DNA of 36,674 nucleotides from Plantago elongata (taxonomy: Eukaryota > Streptophyta > Magnoliopsida > Lamiales > Plantaginaceae), in contig JAYMSP010001064.1 of assembly GCA_036897095.1 (NCBI GenBank), positions 1 through 36,674 of the forward strand, in the 5' to 3' direction. How positions within the stretch are numbered: position 1 is the stretch's first letter; each line of letters starts with the position of its first letter. Shown one piece after another: positions 34,219 through 36,674 of the stretch. Under the pieces are notes generated by a model, which worked only from the letters and a program-made list of their open reading frames with translations, searched no databases and had not been told where the DNA came from. Both the position numbers and the translations under genes were made by a program.

Positions 34219-34224
34219 TATAAA
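34219..34224 (+). promoter_or_regulatory. TATA box of the TauE/SafE gene
   Basis: TATAAA in a C/T-rich context about 290 nt before the ATG, followed by a pyrimidine-rich leader. The start site is not determined. Confidence 0.5.
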
Positions 34225-34511
34225 CGCACATGCAATTCAAGATTCAACAACTCCCTCAGACAATCACTCTTTTCTTTTTCCTCTTTTTAAACAACACAAT
34301 TTGATTTTTCTTTCACGCAATCATAATTTAGACTTCCCCAAATCTCACCCCATCTCAAGAAAGACACCATTTTTCCTAACCATAAACCTCGAATATCTCT
34401 CCTTTTGTTGTTAAAAGAGAGACCCTTTTCGAGATCAGGGCAGTAAAGTGAAGAATCTGGTTAATTATTACTTCACTGTGCTAAAAAAGGTGGAATCTTG
34501 ACAATTCTTTA

Positions 34512-36674
34512 ATGGCGGGAAATCTACAAAGGTGGAAGGCTTTTATGCCGTTCTTTACAGTCGTTTGGAGCTTTTTGCTAGCGGCGATCTTTGTTTCTGC
34601 TGAGAGAGGCTTAAAGAGCGAAACTTTGTCACGTAATGAAACTGGAAACGATGATTCCAGCTCACATATGTTGAATTCTGTTGTGAATTTCCTGTGGCAA
34701 ACTGATGGATCCGGTTATCACCATGTTTGGCCTGTGAGTATTGTTTATTCAGCTAAAATTTAGTATTTTATTGTATTAGTAAATTTTCTTGGTTTGATTT
34801 TACGCCAAGTCTATTCTATGTGTATTTAATTCACCTGACATGACTTGATTAGTTATTTAGTGTATTTATTGCGCTGGTTAGAGTTAGGTGAGGTCCTGGA
34901 ACAACTTGATGAGCAATCCATGTTAATAATTCCATTTTTGGGCCAGCCGTGTGTTAGAACTTAGAAACTATGAAATTTAGTGGGACTGTAACCTCTTTTT
35001 TCCCGGAAACTAAAGAACATTTTATACCATAGAGTACGTATGTCCTTGTGCATGTGACTGTAGTTGGAGACATCTTAAGTAAACTTAGATATAGATGCAA
35101 TACAAATGGTTGTAGGCCAATGCCAAACTGGGCTGAAAGATATTTCAAAATCAAGATTCTGGAGAACAATGAGAGAGCCCCTATCCCGTGTAGGACCTGA
35201 TGATTTTCAGATAGAGCAGTTGCTTGTAACAGATGTTGTTGCTGGAAATGGAAATTACATAGGGAGGATAGCAGCAGAATTTTCCTGCTAAGACCAGTTG
35301 CTAAGTGAACACATGATTCGAAGACCAATTATCTATATGATTAGACTATTTTAGTAAGTCTTTGTACAATTTCAATGTAGGGAACTTTATTTGAATTCAA
35401 GGACCTTGTCAAGAATCCAGAAAAACTTGAAAGGGTTTGTGAACTTGGAAAATGTGGAGTTAATTATGTGGCACTGTTTAGTATTTGGAGTTAGATATTA
35501 TATAATACACAAAAGATGTGAAGAGTGTAATCCTTGATTTTCTTTGTATGGTTGGTAAAGTTTGTTGATCTGGTCCTTGGTATTTGCAGGAGATGGCATT
35601 CAACTGGCAAATAGTAGTTGGTGGCATTATTGGATTCCTGGGAGCAGCCTTTGGGAGTGTAGGTGGTGTTGGTGGTGGTGGAATATTCGTTCCCATGCTT
35701 AGTCTTATTATTGGGTTTGACCCAAAATCATCCACAGCTATCTCAAAATGTGAGAAACATAGTTGGTGTACATGCTTTTTAGATCACTAATGCTTCGGGG
35801 AAAAAATCTTAACTTTCAATCTGAGTTATGAGACAGGGTTTGGTGAATCGTACTTTTGTAAATGAAGTAGTATAATTTTTTGGTCAAATCGAAACAATTT
35901 AAGAAAATATTAGCTTCGTGACTTTGTTTATGTCAGAATTTGCTCTAGAACAAGGTTTATCATGATTAGAGTAATGAAATGCTTTCCTCCTCGGCAGGTA
36001 TGATCATGGGAGCTTCCGTGTCAACTGTTTACTACAATCTCAAGCTCAGGCATCCTACACTTGACATGCCTGTTATTGACTACGACTTGGCTGTTCTCAT
36101 CCAACCCATGCTCATGCTCGGCATTAGTATTGGAGTAACTTTTAATGTCTTATTGGATGGTTACTGTTCTGCTGATAGTTCTCTTTATAGGTGATAATTG
36201 CACAATCACAATCAATGTCTCGTGTATTTCACACTATGCTGCCCTATTTACTTCATCTGGATTTTGCAGGTACATCAACAAAGGCCTTCTTTAAAGGTGT
36301 TGAAACTTGGAAGAAAGAAACAATCTTGAAAAAGGTAATAGTAGAACTTGGTCTAACGCTATAATAATGGTTCAAACTTCGACTCTAAACAGCTAAGTAA
36401 CTAGATATTAGAAAAAATTATCATGGCCAGTTACTCCAAATTGACCTATTTTCACCTCTTTCGTATAAATGTTTAGAAACTCTATAATGGGAATTTTTTA
36501 TTATCCATTTGTTATTCGATCATTCTCTCTGGAAAAATATACTCCTAAATGCTCAATTTAGGCTACTTTAAAATGAAAATGATACTTCTCTCCGAAGAAC
36601 AATTTCTAAGCTGTCTTGCTGAAGTCCACTCTGCATTCTTAATGCAGGAATCTGCAAAGAGCTCAGAGACAAAT
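34512..36674 (+). CDS. TauE/SafE family membrane protein, 5' half, with a frameshift in exon 3
   Basis: Exons are 34512-34733, 35590-35749, 35998-36190, 36270-36334 and 36648 to the right edge. The product belongs to the plant sulfite exporter TauE/SafE family (Arabidopsis At2g36630 type), predicted multi-pass membrane proteins with poorly known substrates. Residues 1-74 carry a signal-anchor-like hydrophobic stretch. Exon 2 holds the conserved [19 protein letters not shown] segment and FDPKS. Exon 3 holds [22 protein letters not shown] and [12 protein letters not shown]. After FNV the frame breaks: the following [12 protein letters not shown] is in a different frame, and four nucleotides stand where the family has twelve. 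Read as given, translation leaves the conserved frame and stops in exon 4 (TAA near 36291). Exon 4 (GTSTKAF, ETWKKET) and the start of exon 5 are otherwise normal. The gene continues outside the window. Confidence 0.88.

Overview
The window is nuclear DNA of a flowering plant, almost certainly a core eudicot. The evidence is GT-AG-split genes with AT-rich introns, plant-specific families (HUA2-type PWWP/CID protein, LRK10L-type receptor kinase, plant TauE/SafE protein), plant snRNA-type Pol III promoters (USE plus TATA), and plant transposon classes (Stowaway, Tourist, Helitron, tRNA-derived SINE). I cannot name the species from sequence alone.

Layout. 1-252 (minus): first exon of an LRK10L/WAK-like receptor kinase running off the left edge. 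253-8,790: AT-rich intergenic DNA with a SINE bounded by target-site duplications, a Helitron-like 3' terminus and several diverged local duplications. 9,137-17,442 (plus): a complete 11-exon HUA2-like gene (1,550 aa) with a probable intron in its 3' UTR. 18.6-21.05 kb: no recognised gene. 21.1-21.43 kb: an internally deleted RNase MRP RNA gene followed by a 50-bp tandem array. 21.6-23.1 kb: intergenic, with a Stowaway MITE. 23,405-25,877 (plus): a complete three-exon intracellular LysM gene (360 aa). 26,753-27,082 (plus): a full-length RNase MRP (7-2) RNA gene, followed by a nested array built from its own 3' end. 27,848-28,100: Tourist-like MITE. 29,180-31,363: a decayed Helitron carrying a broken PIF1-like helicase. 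31.4-34.2 kb: intergenic, with Stowaway-like elements. 34,512 to the right edge (plus): the 5' half of a TauE/SafE gene whose third exon carries an apparent 8-bp frameshifting deletion.

The most notable content is the pair of RNase MRP RNA loci on either side of the LysM gene. Both keep a USE and a TATA box separated by 24 nt, the Pol III spacing. Both keep the P1-forming ends, the CR-I/CR-V (P4) core and a T-run terminator. One has lost exactly the 165 nt between CR-I and CR-V, leaving a potential transcript of about 88 nt that is only the P1/P3/P4 core. Both loci have grown tandem arrays seeded by the MRP 3' end.

The protein genes are independent eukaryotic units with no operon logic. HUA2-like proteins act in nuclear pre-mRNA processing and flowering control, the LysM protein is of unknown function, and the LRK10L-like and TauE/SafE products are membrane proteins.
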